The notes below the pieces were generated by a model, which did not search any database, had not been told where the DNA came from, and was given only the letters and a program-made list of their open reading frames with translations. Shown one piece after another: positions 34,200 through 46,782 of a DNA stretch of 64,000 nt (positions are counted from its first letter, which is position 1; each line of letters opens with the position of its first letter). The stretch is from Lasioglossum baleicum (Eukaryota > Arthropoda > Insecta > Hymenoptera > Halictidae), in the NCBI RefSeq assembly GCF_051020765.1, contig NC_134946.1:4267239-4331238 (forward strand). Direction: 5' to 3'. Made by a program: the position numbers and the translations under genes.

Positions 34200-34670
34200 T
34201 TAATACTTACCAAAGTGTCGATGCCAACAGGACTCGTTGGAATATCTCCGAAATGGCAGCAAACATTAAAAAAGGTTTCTACGCGAAATGTTTGATCTGA
34301 ACAGGGGAATGATGTGGTACAAATATTTTTTTATAGCTCAAGTAGTGGAGGAGATTTCAAAGCCAAGTCAGTATGTACTTTTGAATGGAACACTATATTT
34401 TTTTATTCATAAAATGTAAGTGGATTTTGCGAGAAATTTAACGAGATTGAATGATACTTCATTTCAGAGAAAGTTTGACTTTGATCATGATGTCCCCCTT
34501 CATGTCAAACAACTTTTGTGCAAATATTTTTTTCATATTTTCAGTCCACTCTGAAATGTTCCAGCGAGTCGAGTTATCACGGACATACTCTATGTGTATA
34601 TGTATGTATGTACGTATACACTTCCGGTCAAAACTATGAGACCAGGATATAAGCTTAACGAAATGAGGTC
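34200..34670. mobile_element. Diverged foldback-family relic plus a lone Tc1-type end
   Basis: Blocks such as GTGGAGGAGATTTCAAAGCC and TTGAATGGAACACTATATTT, and the mirrored CAACTTTTGTGCAAATATTT, resemble the foldback family at 2705 and 10783. The sequence TACACTTCCGGTCAAAACTA at about 34616 looks like a single Tc1-type terminus with no partner in range. Confidence 0.4.
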
Positions 34671-35564
34671 ACATTATGTTATAATAATTAAACTGCCGGT
34701 GATTATGCATTTACAAAAAAAAAAAAAAAACGATAGAACAATTTTATTTTTTAGGTGAAATAAGGATTTATTTACAATTCTTCCCGCTCTCACGCAAAGT
34801 AGAAATTTTCGCGGAATTAAACATGTACATATAATAAATTTGTTGTCTTTTTCTGTACTCCATAAATGCATAACAATTCACAGTTTTATTATTGTATAAT
34901 AATCGAGGAACAAGGAATGACATCTTCCTTCTTCGCTAATGGCGACCTGGTCCCACAGGCATAGCTTGAAGCGCGAGATAGGGACGCGAAGATCTTCGGG
35001 AAACAAGAATACCTGCGAAACCGACCAATCGAGTGGTAATGATGTTTATGCGAGAAGAATGGAATACCGTAAAAAAAAAAAATGTGAACGATGTTCAAGA
35101 TTCTAGTTAGATATTCAAAATTTATTTACAATATATTTTGAGAACTACTAAGCTAGAAGTGTCTGAACGCGTAGATAGAGGACAATATTAACGATCGTGT
35201 CATACTTTACTCTAATTGAAAGTAATGAAATATACAAGTACACACACCAGAGAACACAACATACACGTACACCACTTTATGTGAATTAGTGCATATTTTT
35301 AATAAATGGATCACGAAAGAGAGTCCTCGTCGTTGTGTAATCATTATTTCAATCCTAAATCGTCCCCTACTGAACAAATATCAAAGTCGATTTGATTTAG
35401 AGACAAACACATAAGGTATGTATAAAAAAGAACAACAAATTGAATGTTTAATAATTTTTTATTTAGAGTGCATATAAAGTGTTAACATTTTATGTATGAA
35501 TCCATAATGAATAAATAAAGACAATGTGTAATAACAAAACAAATCTGTGTAATTATTTCTTGAA
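34671..35564. other. Intergenic, no gene seen
   Basis: AT-rich with short A runs; frames at 34674-34871 and 34889-35098 on the minus strand have no recognisable content. Confidence 0.4.
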
Positions 35565-38420
35565 CCACCAATTTTTCACGAACATCCGACTTATTGTTGA
35601 GATGTACTCCAGCGGGAGTACAGTCTGACTTGTCGTTGACTCGTACTACTGATTTCGTGCCACCTCCTTCGACATCATGTTCTCCTAATACAATACTCAA
35701 TTTTCGAGATTTTCCAACATTTTCGCTAATTTTCGACCGTCTGACTTGTCGTATACCTGTACTACTGAATTTTCGACCGTCTGACTTGTCGTTGACTCGT
35801 ACTACTGAATTTCGTGCCACCTCTTTAGATATCATGTTCTCCTAATACAAATTCAATTTTCGAGATTTTCCAAAATTTTCGCTAATTTTCGATCGTCTGA
35901 CTCGTCGTTGACTCGTACTACTGATTTCGTGCCACCTCCTTCGACATCATGTTCTCCTAATACAAAACTCAATTTTCGAGATTTTCCAAAACTTTCGCCA
36001 ATTTTCGACCGTCTGACTTGTCGTTGACTCGTACTACTGATTTCATGCCACCTCCTTCGACATCATGTTCTCCTAATACAAAACTCACTTTTCGAGATTT
36101 TCCAAAACTTTCGCTAATTTTCGACCGTCTGACTTGTCGTTGACTCGTACTACTGAATTTCGTGCCACCTCCTTCGATATCATGTTCTCCTAATACAAAA
36201 CTTAATTTCTGAGATTTTCGAAACTTTTCACCAATTTTCGACCGTCTGACTTGTCGTTGACTTGTACTACTGAATTTCGTGCCACCTCCTTCGACATCAT
36301 GTTATCCTAATACAAAACTCAATTTTCGAGATTTTTCAAAATTTTCGCCAATTTTCGACCGTCTGACTTGTCGTCGACTCTTACTACTGATTTCGTGCCA
36401 CCTCCTTCGACATCATGTTCTCCTAATACGAAACTCAATTTTCGAGATTTTCCAAAATTTTCGCCAATTTTCGACCGTCTGACTTGTCGATGACTCGTAC
36501 TACTGATTTCGTGCCACCTCCTTCAACATCATGTTCTCCTAATACGAAACTCAATTTTCGAGATTTTCCAAAACTTTCGCCAATTTTCGACCGTCTGACT
36601 TGTCGTTGACTTGTACTACTGAATTTCGTGCCACCTCCTTCGACATCATGTTATCCTAATACAAAACTCAATTTTCGAGATTTTTCAAAATTTTCGCCAA
36701 TTTTCGACCGTCTGACTTGTCGTCGACTCTTACTACTGATTTCGTGCCACCTCCTTCGACATCATGTTCTCCTAATACGAAACTCAATTTTCGAGATTTT
36801 CCAAAATTTTCGCCAATTTTCGACCGTCTGACTTGTCGATGACTCGTACTACTGATTTCGTGCCACCTCCTTCAACATCATGTTCTCCTAATACGAAACT
36901 CAATTTTCGAGATTTTCCAAAACTTTCGCCAATTTTCGACCGTCTGACTTGTCGTTGACTTGTACTACTGAATTTCGTGCCACCTCCTTCGACATCATGT
37001 TATCCTAATACAAAACTCAATTTTCGAGATTTTTCAAAATTTTCGCCAATTTTCGACCGTCTGACTTGTCGTCGCCTCGTACTACTGATTTCGTGCCACC
37101 TCCTTCAACATCATGTTCTCCTAATACGAAACTCAATTTTCGAGATTTTCCAAAACTTTCGCCAATTTTCGACCGTCTGACTTGTCGTTGACTTGTACTA
37201 CTGAATTTCGTGCCACCTCCTTCGACATCATGTTATCCTAATACAAAACTCAATTTTCGAGATTTTTCAAAATTTTCGCCAATTTTCGACCGTCTGACTT
37301 GTCGTCGCCTCGTACTACTGATTTCATGCCACCTCCTTCAACATCATGTTCTCCTAATACGAAACTCAATTTTCGAGATTTTCCAAAACTTTCGCCAATT
37401 TTCGACCGTCTGACTTGTCGTTGACTCGTACTACTGAATTTCGTGCCACCTCCTTCGACATCATGTTCTCCTAATACGAAACTCAATTTTCGAGATTTTT
37501 CAAAATTGTTGCCAATTTTCGACCGTCCGACTTGTCGTTGACTCGTACTACTGATTTCGTGCCACCTCCTTCGACATCATGTTCTCCTAATACAAAACTC
37601 AATTTTCGAGGAAATTTTTCGAAAATCTCGAAAATTTAAAATGTATTAGGAGAACATGATATGGAAGGAGGTGGCACGAAATTCAGTAGTCGAACTCAAC
37701 GACAAGTCAGACGGGCAAAAATTGACGAAAATTTTCGGAAATCTCGAAAATTGAATTTGTATTAGGAGAACATGATATGGAAGGAGGTATTCGAAATTCA
37801 GTAGTATGAGTCAACGACAAGTCAGACGGTCGAAAATTGGCGAAAATTTTCGAAAATCTCGAAAATTGAATTTTGTATTAGGAGAACATGATGTCGAAGG
37901 AGGTATTCGAAATTCAGTAGTACGAGTCAACGACAAGTCAGACGGTCGAAAATTGGCGAAAATTTTGGAAAATCTCGAAAATTGAGTTTTGTATTAGGAG
38001 AACATGATGTCGAAGGAGGTGGCACGAAATCAGTAGTATGAGTCAACGACAAGTCAGACCGTCGAAAATTGGCGAAAATTTTGGAAAATCTCGAAAATTG
38101 AGTTTTGTATTAGGAGAACATGATGTCGAAGGAGGTGGCACGAAATCAGTAGTATGAGTCAACGACAAGTCAGACCGTCGAAAATTGGCGAAAATTTTGA
38201 AAAATCTCGAAAATTGATTTTTGTATTAGGAGAACATGATATCGAAGGAGGTATTCGAAATTCAGTAGTACGAGTCAACGAGAAGCCAGACGGTCGAAAA
38301 TTTTTGTGAAACCTCGAAAGTCGACTTTTGTAGTAGAAGAATATGATATTAAAAGAGGTGGCACAAAATTCAGTAGTACTACTCAACGACAAGCCAGACA
38401 GTCGAAAAATTTTTGTAAAT
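35565..38420. repeat. Inverted satellite array, about 116-bp unit
   Basis: About 17 units run in one orientation to about 37610 (landmarks CATCATGTTCTCCTAATAC and CCGTCTGACTTGTCGTTGAC). About 7 then run in the opposite orientation from about 37640 (GTATTAGGAGAACATGAT). Inside the first block a higher-order structure is visible: a 349-bp trimer repeats at 36279, 36628 and 36977, then a 233-bp dimer at 37210. Edge units are more diverged. The many 60-120-codon frames on both strands are products of the repeat. Confidence 0.9.
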
Positions 38421-38528
38421 CTAGTAATGCAACTCAATGCTATCATCTTCGTCTTATATAAAAATCGAATGTGAAGGATTTGGAAAATTTTAGGGTGTTT
38501 ATAGGGATTGGACCAATGGTTATATAAT

Positions 38529-38732
38529 TAGACTGCGGAATAATTTATGCAAAATAAAAGTTGTTTGCATCAACTGGAACACAAACAAGGGCCAAGTAAA
38601 ACTTGTTTCATTGTTTGATAACGTTCATAAGCTGCGACTAATACATTGATGTTCCTAAATTTTTGAAATCCGTCCCCTCTTTTAAATTGCAACTACCCAT
38701 TTTTGTCATACATGCATAAAATCCGCAGTCTA
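38529..38732. mobile_element. MITE family A, complete copy (204 bp)
   Basis: TA-GACTGCGGAATAATTTATGC and CATAAAATCCGCAGTC-TA. It lies about 110 bp beyond the satellite array. Confidence 0.85.
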
Positions 38733-40842
38733 GTTATAATAATCAGACAACGAGGCGAAATGTTTACAAGATCACATTATTTCATTTTATTGTACGCATA
38801 TACTCGAATATGCATCAATATCTAGGTACATTATCGTTTACGTCTAATTTATTCGCATCACAACTACATGTGCAATGCATTATAAAAAAAAATGGTCGCT
38901 AATCATGATAATGATGTCTATGTCACTGCACCTAAGTCTACGCCATTTACATTGCTACAGTTGAATCTGTCAGTATCGAGCTAAATATTTTTCATTATGC
39001 CAGCAATCAAGCGTACAAATCTCGAAATACATCTCAATGTGAAATTAACGGAACAAAATTCGTTCTTTTCCATTTAAAATGATCTCAATAAATTTTATAC
39101 ACGAAGTTAAAATTATTTCAGTGAAATATGTACGGAAGTCTTTTTTCCATTGACAATAAGATGAAAATGTAAAATTAATTTACCTTAGTAAATTACCTTA
39201 CTATAATTTTAATTTAGTAACAATATAATTACTATCATATCTAAACATTTTTCTCAAATTAATCTTACATTTCCGAAACACTTTTACATAGCGCTTAATT
39301 AATTTGCATTGCGGTACACAATTCGGCAATAACATTTCTTCAGCATTGCAAACGGTCATTATTAATGGCATGGCTCACCATGTTACTGCACGCAGTGTAC
39401 ACATATTGAACGTCGCGGGATACAGCAGTGCGACAGTAACAATTTTACAACGCTATTACAGTTTACCATACATGTGTCAATGATTTAGCTTATTATACAA
39501 CATATATGCACACAATTTATTACAACATTGGCTTCTGCTAAGACGACGTTTTCCTACAACAAGGTCGTCGAATGCTGCATTCCTCGATCCCGCAGTTTGA
39601 CAGTTAGGCATCGCTATCACGCTTCATGACAGCTTAAATGACAGCTCTCAAATTTACAATGATTATCCATACGTTGACATCTCACAGAAAAATTTCCGAT
39701 ATGTGTAACCTGTTTCTAAATCAGTCCGCAAGTTGTTTATCTACAAATTGTTGATATACTGTTGACAGAATTGTTAATATACAACAGGGTCCCATCTAAC
39801 TTGAGCACCTCAAGATCTCGCTTATTATTGATAACAAAAGAATTATTATCAATAATAAAAGTGAGATTTTCGAAAAAATACCTGAAATCAATTATAGTCG
39901 TAATAGATATCCACCAAACTCCTGCAATTACATGTATGAAACAATATTTTCTTAAGCCACTAAATATTCATATTTACTATTAAATTTTATTAAATATTTT
40001 TTACTATTCTCGAGTGGCGTGGGCAGCTATTATGACTACGAGTTAATTTCAGTTTCTTTTTCGAGAAACAGGTTGGAAGCAATTTTTTTAGGAAAAGACG
40101 AAATTTTGGAATCGTTTTCAAAAAGGATTCTTTGAAAAAATTAGGCCTTCCTCGTTCGGAAACAATTTTGCCATCCGCCCAAACCATTCTGTTTCGGTAA
40201 TTTTTACATATTCGCCAACGATTTCAAAAATAATAGAATAAACTTGAGATCAGTTTTACATTAAAAATTTTGTTTGCAACGAAATTATATTACAATTCAT
40301 AATTTCTTACGACAAAGACAATTAAATAAATCTCTGCGAAGGTTCTACAGCTTAGGAAACGCGTAAACAATCTTTCCTCAGTCGGTAGAACAAAAAACGA
40401 TCATATCGATACATTCAGAAATTGAATTTTCGTCCTACAATATTTATAGAATTTTTTCTAACAAAAATGATAACATTTTGTTTTCATGCAGATAGACCCT
40501 AACTCTTAAGATTGACACCAGTAATTCGCTAAATACAGCAATCGTTCGCTATTTTCAGCACTGATATTGTACACGTATATTCTAGCAGTACATACATATA
40601 CATATATGTATATATGTGTATATTATATATTATATTTGTTATTGCGTTCGTGATAAAATTATATTATTCGGTTATTTTATTGGAGGGTTGCCGGAATTTC
40701 AGATTGTCGAGCGAGAGCACGCATATTGACTAGAACTTTGACCGCAACAGAACGTTTTTTCACGTAAAAGAATGTCTCAAGTACAGTGGGTCTTTCTTAT
40801 AGAAACTTTCAGGAAAAATAGATATTTAATCACTTTGATAGT
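38733..40842. other. AT-rich intergenic DNA
   Basis: No gene is supported. A (TA)-rich microsatellite lies at about 40588-40640. The frames at 39762-39983 and 40187-39990 show no domain. Confidence 0.4.
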
Positions 40843-43608
40843 AGACTGCGGATTAAGATCGACAATTGAACAATTAATAATTAATTAAGTTTAATGAAGT
40901 AAAATCTGATATTGTCAACAATTATATTTGCATATTTAATGAACTCTTCACTCTTTAATATTGAATGTGCATATTAAATATACACTTCATTCTTTAACAT
41001 TGAATGTGCATATTAAATATACACTCCATTCTTTAATATTGAATGTGCATATTAAAAATACACTTCATTCTTTAACATTGAATGTGCATATTAAATATAC
41101 ACTTCATTCTTTAATATTGAATGTGTATATTAAAAATACACTTCATTCTTTAACATTGAATGTGCATATTAAATATACACTTCATTCTTTAATATTGAAT
41201 GTGCATATTCAATATACACTTCATTGTTTAATATTGAATGTGCATATTCAATATAGACTTCATTCTTTAATATTGAATGTGCATATTAAATATACACTTC
41301 ATTGTTTAATATTGAATGTGCATATTAAATATACACTTCATTCTTTAATATTGAATGTGCATATTAAATATACACTTCATTCTTTAACATTGAATGTGCA
41401 TATTAAATATACACTCCATTCTTTAATATTGAATGTGCATATTAAAAATACACTTCATTCTTTAACATTGAATGTGCATATTAAATATACACTTCATTCT
41501 TTAATATTGAATGTGCATATTAAAAATACACTTCATTCTTTAACATTGAATGTGCATATTAAATATACACTTCATTCTTTAATATTGAATGTGCATATTA
41601 AATATACACTTCATTGTTTAATATTGAATGTGCATATTAAATATACACTTCATTCTTTAATATTGAATGTGCATATTAAATATACACTTCATTCTGTAAT
41701 ATTGAATGTGCATATTAAATATACACTTCATTCTTTAACATTGAATGTGCATATTAAATATACACTTCATTCTTTAATATTGAATGTGCATATTAAATAT
41801 ACACTTCATTGTTTAATATTGAATGTGCATATTAAATATACACTTCATTGTTTAATATTGAATGTGCATATTAAATATACACTTCATTGTTTAATATTGA
41901 ATGTGCATATTAAATATACACTTCATTGTTTAATATTGAATGTGCATATTAAATATACACTTCACTGTTTAATATTGAATGTGCATATTAAATATACACT
42001 TCATTCTTTAACATTGAATGTGCATATTAAATATACACTTCATTCTTTAATATTGAATGTGCATATTAAAAATACACTTCATTCTTTAACATTGAATGTG
42101 CATATTAAATATACACTTCATTCTTTAATATTGAATGTGCATATTAAATATACACTTCATTGTTTAATATTGAATGTGCATATTAAATATACACTTCATT
42201 CTTTAATATTGAATGTGCATATTAAATATACACTTCATTCTTTAATATTGAATGTGCATATTAAATATACACTTCATTCTTTAACATTGAATGTGCATAT
42301 TAAATATACACTTCATTCTTTAATATTGAATGTGCATATTAAATATACACTTCATTGTTTAATATTGAATGTGCATATTAAATATACACTTCATTGTTTA
42401 ATATTGAATGTGCATATTAAATATACACTTCATTGTTTAATATTGAATGTGCATATTAAATATACACTTCATTGTTTAATATTGAATGTGCATATTAAAT
42501 ATACACTTCACTGTTTAATATTGAATGTGCATATTAAATATACACTTCATTCTTTAACATTGAATGTGCATATTAAATATACACTTCATTCTTTAACATT
42601 GAATGTGCATATTAAATATACACTTCATTCTTTAACATTGAATGTGCATATTAAATATACACTTCATTGTTTAATATTGAATGTGCATATTAAATATACA
42701 CTTCACTGTTTAATATTGAATGTGCATATTAAATATACACTTCATTGTTTAATATTGAATGTGCATATTAAATATACACTTCATTCTTTAATATTGAATG
42801 TGCATATTAAATATACACTTCATTGTTTAATATTGAATGTGCATATTAAATATACACTTCATTGTTTAATATTGAATGTGCATATTAAATATACACTTCA
42901 TTCTTTAATATTGAATGTGCATATTAAATATACACTTCATTGTTTAATATTGAATGTGCATATTAAATATACACTTCATTCTTTAATATTGAATGTGCAT
43001 ATTAAATATACACTTCATTGTTTAATATTGAATGTGCATATTAAATATACACTTCATTCTTTAATATTGAATGTGCATATTAAATATACACTTCATTGTT
43101 TAATATTGAATGTGCATATTAAATATACACTTCATTCTTTAATATTGAATGTGCATATTAAATATACACTTCATTGTTTAATATTGAATGTGCATATTCA
43201 ATATACACTTCATTCTTTAATATTGAATGTGCATATTAAATATACACTTCAATATTAAAACTGCATATTGGATATGCACTTCAATCTTCAATGTTAGATA
43301 TGATTATCAAATATGCACTCGAATTTTTAATGTTAAGAATGATTATGAAATGTGGACTTTAATTTTGCATTTAAATATGCACTTTAATATAAAGGTCACA
43401 TATAAAATAATCTTTTGAGTGATAAAATGTGAATATTAAATACGCATTTCAATGTTAAATTTGCATATTAGATACACATTTCCACGTTAAAATTGAATGC
43501 GAAATATCAACTGTGAACTTCACTATTCAATTTGTATATTCAGTACTAAATTTCAATATGAAATTTCATTCTCTAAATAAAAGTAAAAGCATAAAAATCC
43601 GCAGTCTA
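40843..43608. mobile_element. MITE family A termini enclosing a satellite (2766 bp)
   Basis: The left end TA-GACTGCGGATTAAGATCG (40843) and the right end ATAAAAATCCGCAGTC-TA (to 43608) are the family A termini in the normal inward arrangement. Instead of the usual 180-bp interior they enclose the 39-bp satellite. The DNA just inside the ends has no clear similarity to other family copies. Confidence 0.75.
40945..43250 (+). repeat. 39-bp satellite, about 59 highly similar units
   Basis: The unit consensus includes TTGAATGTGCATATTAAATA and TACACTTCATTCTTTAATA. It contains an imperfect palindrome, GTGCATATTAAATATACAC (one mismatch). Variants (TTCATTG for TTCATTC, AACATT for AATATT, AAAAATAC for AAATATAC) occur in blocks. 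Because 39 is divisible by three, one frame stays open for 765 codons (40961-43258; unit NVHIKYTLHSLIL). From 43250 to about 43560 the units decay into highly diverged copies. Confidence 0.9.
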
Positions 43609-44527
43609 GTTGTGAATGGGACACATTCGCAATTGACAGTAAAGTAAATGTTCCTTTCGCTAGAAGCATTGTTAAATTACTGCATAAATTTTAATTGTTT
43701 GTCAAATTCCAAACATCTCATGATAAAAACTGCGAATTGAGAGAATAAATTCAGATCATTATTAATATCAACATAAGCTAGCGAACAAAATCGCAGTCAA
43801 TTGCAAACATGTTTGTCCACAGTTCGTTGACCCTTTCTTGAGTCGTTTTTATAAATTCGTCCTAAAATTCGTCATATCTACAATACACTGAATTGTTCAT
43901 GAGGATAAATGTCCATATGTATATGTCTTACAAAAAAATGTATATAAAATAGAGTATCTGACGCAAATGATATCGAAGATACTATCGGTGCACGTATCGT
44001 TTAACACTAAAACCACCGCAGCCTCTCAAATGGCTGATCTAATCATTTTTATTTCACAATTCTGAGAATTATAGGGAAACGTCCATTGTGGAAACGATTG
44101 AATTTTATATAAGAGTACATATTACAATAAAACAAAAGAAATAACGAATTCAATCTTGCCAGTCGTTCCAGATGTTTTATTGTTCGGCAGCTTTAGTGTT
44201 AATATTTTATCAATTGCGATGTTCCATGACGATAAGTGTTCTCTAAAGAATAAATAAAACGTTGCAGATATTAGAGGAAACTTGTCAACATTTTATTTTG
44301 GATCCTCAGGAATAATTCCCCAACAAACAAGTTCCCAAGGTAACTTTCTCCTTTACGAAAATATTCTCCGAGGCTTCGTTCTAACGTAATATATTTTGAT
44401 CTAATATTCAAACAAATTCTTCTGTTGTGAAAAATGTTCAGTTTTTTTTTGTAATTCAATGAACTCTTAAATTGCACCGAATATTATAGAAACAACAAAT
44501 ATTAGATGGTATATTTATCGTTAGGTG
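43609..44527. other. AT-rich intergenic DNA
   Basis: No gene, RNA or repeat family recognised. Confidence 0.4.
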
Positions 44528-44729
44528 TAGACTGCGGATCTTTATGCAATTATAGCTTCTGAAAATGTTCAAAAAATGCTAGGATATAAAATACGACAGA
44601 ATTTAATACGATTTTAATTTATTTCAGATCTAAAAAGGCTACTACCAGGGAAAGTAAGGTTCTATTTGATTTGAGTTTCTTAAAATTTGTCTACAAAAAA
44701 TTGCAAATTGCATAAACATCCGCAGTCTA
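44528..44729. mobile_element. MITE family A, complete copy (202 bp)
   Basis: TA-GACTGCGGATCTTTATGC and CATAAACATCCGCAGTC-TA. It is the closest relative of the truncated copy beside the P450 exon at 877. Confidence 0.85.
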
Positions 44730-45064
44730 GTTAGATGTTGTTAGACGATACGTACTTGATAAGTGTCACCTAATGAAGGGAATGGTAGAGTTAATCGAGT
44801 AATTGTTGCATGAATATGGGGATGCACGTGGATACGGTATTGCACAAATGAGCAATACTTTTTGTGGCGAATCAAGAATCGATTCGCCGCATGACTCTCT
44901 CGTACTTCTTTTTTCTATCGAGGTCGAGTTGCATATCTGGAGCGGGTTGCGTCTTCTTTTTGTCGAAAACAGGCAAAGTGCTGAAAGAAAAGTTGAATTC
45001 CATCATGTGTTCTAACTCCCCCACCTCATTTTCGTCGGAAATTCTAGGACGCAACAGTCAAATG

Positions 45065-45356
45065 CATATGTATTCTCTCCTGTTCGAATCTGATGTGCGA
45101 GACACAAAATATATATTAAAATCCATTTGAACATTTCGATATTGTACCAACATTTTTTTTATATTCTTACTAAAACATATAAAACTTCTCATTTTCGAAA
45201 TTAATTTTCGATACATTACATATTTATTTCAGTAATGTTGTTTAATCAAATAGAGATAACATAAACAATATCACAAGCAAAATACATAAACAATATATTA
45301 ATAATAATTATTTATAAAAAATATATATAAACGATAATTGGTGAAAAATATGTATA
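45065..45356 (+). repeat. Segment Y, source copy of a recent 292-bp duplication
   Basis: Almost identical to 48950-49241 (about four differences by eye), same orientation. It runs from CATATGTATTCTCTCCTG to GGTGAAAAATATGTATA and crosses into the minisatellite beginning near 45300. Confidence 0.85.
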
Positions 45357-45542
45357 AACAATATAATCGATGAAAAATATATAACAGATAAAAAATGTAT
45401 ATAAACAATAATTCATGAAAAATATATAAATAATAATTGATGAAAAATATATACAAATAAAGAAAGATAAAAAATGTATACAAACAATATGTCATGAAAA
45501 ATATATAAATAACAATTGACGAAAAATATATTATAAATAAAC
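45300..45542 (+). repeat. AT-rich minisatellite, about 30-bp unit
   Basis: Irregular repeats of 'ataaacaataattgatgaaaaatat' type. The 130-codon minus frame at 45298-45690 is the repeat read as Tyr/Ile/Phe-rich peptide and is not a gene. Confidence 0.65.
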
Positions 45543-46122
45543 TTGGGGAACTGTGTCCATAGATTCGATATAAAGAACGAGCAATAAAATACAAAAATTG
45601 TTGCAAAAACGGTCTCCTATATGAGATTCGTCCTCTCACACGTTTACTTCGCCGTTGATTCGAAGTCGAAAGGAAGAAAGCTCGAGCCACGTGACGAGAT
45701 TAAATCTTCTTTCCATTACGAAGCACAAAAGGATAGTAACCCGCTTCAATTACGTAACTCCTGCACGTGCGTATTGTTTTGAGGTAGAAAGAATGAAATC
45801 CATCGAGGGACACGTGAACGGTTGGGAAATGGCGAGCACTTGGTGAGATCTTGGTTTTAATTACTGCTTGATCGTTGAAGGAAAATTTTTTCCGATTCGT
45901 TCCCAATGTCTTATAGCTCGTTATACCTTGTTTAATGGCTCTGCTTCATTGGTAGGCATTAATGAAGAACGACGATCATTTCGGAAAGAAGTACGGAGCG
46001 CTGGATACTTACCTCCCCTCCCCCCCCCATAATTAATCAGCTAGGTCCCATGCATGCCTACTAAGTGTATGTATAGTGTATGTCAGGCCTGGGCAACTTG
46101 TGGCTCGCAAGTCGCTGACGAC

Positions 46123-46294
46123 CAGTGTTGCCAGATCGAGGAAATCGAGGGGAATACAGTTTACCCCCTCTCTAATAACCAGACCAGTCTACGGCACGGG
46201 CACCATGGTTTACGGCCTTACTGGAATGGGATAGTGGAAGGGGAAAAGGAGGAAAGGAAAAAACAACCAGTTGTGGTTGTTTTTGGCGACACTG
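46123..46294. mobile_element. hAT MITE (CAGTGTTGCCAG ends) with perfect 8-bp duplication
   Basis: Ends CAGTGTTGCCAG and TGGCGACACTG, flanked on both sides by CTGACGAC (46115-46122, 46295-46302). It is the reverse-orientation relative of 2094-2290: shared GGAATGGGATAGTGGAAGGG corresponds there to its complement. Confidence 0.85.
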
Positions 46295-46412
46295 CTGACG
46301 ACTCCTTTCTCTACTTCTGGATCCTCCCCACCAGACTCGTGTGTAATGGAGGAGGGGGTTGGTAAATCACGGGCAGTCACGCGAAACAAAGCACGGTAAA
46401 GTGGCCCCTACA

Positions 46413-46775
46413 CGATCAATAATATTGTCAATATTCGCTTCAATATTGACGGAGGACCATACTGATGGAAATATTAATCGTCTGGGAGCGTATTGAAGAG
46501 TCCTATCAATATTGACCACAACCCTGCTTATAGCGGCATACCGTGATTATCCGGAATCGTGGCGTGTGAAATCGAAAGATTATTTTAACAAATGCAAAAA
46601 AGCAATTGCAATGCAAAAAATTGTTGATTCACTGAAACAATGTAAACCAGACATTACGGTCGAACAATTAAGAAAGAGTATGTAATAACCCCGACCATGC
46701 AGCACGAATATTTTTACCAGGATGAGTATTGGTGAGCGTCAATATTGAAGCGAATATTGAGAATATTATTGATCG
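46413..46775. mobile_element. TIR element (37-bp ends) carrying a MADF remnant
   Basis: CGATCAATAATATTGTCAAT at the left is inverted at the right (to 46775), continuing through ATTCGCTTCAATATTGA. Outer bases beyond CGATC may belong to the element. It is adjacent to the hAT MITE at 46783. Confidence 0.7.
46539..46685 (+). pseudogene. MADF-like domain fragment inside the TIR element
   Basis: An open 48-codon stretch reads YRDYPESWRVKSKDYFNKCK and continues KAIAMQKIVDSLKQ to a stop. Residue pattern and spacing fit the middle of a MADF (Myb/SANT-like) DNA-binding domain, the accessory protein type of PIF/Harbinger transposons. The N-terminal 'LIxxV...LW' part is missing. Recognised by eye only. 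Confidence 0.45.
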
Positions 46776-46782
46776 TCCAAGG

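Noticed and set aside
35565..38420. Genes encoding repeated 60-120-residue peptides
   Set aside because: The same frames recur unit by unit on both strands of a satellite; there is no initiation context.
40945..43250. CRISPR-like array
   Set aside because: Units are contiguous with no unique spacers, and the DNA is eukaryotic.
40961..43258. 765-residue protein-coding gene
   Set aside because: It is a frame through a 39-bp satellite; variants mostly change the residue and there are no introns, codon bias or domains.
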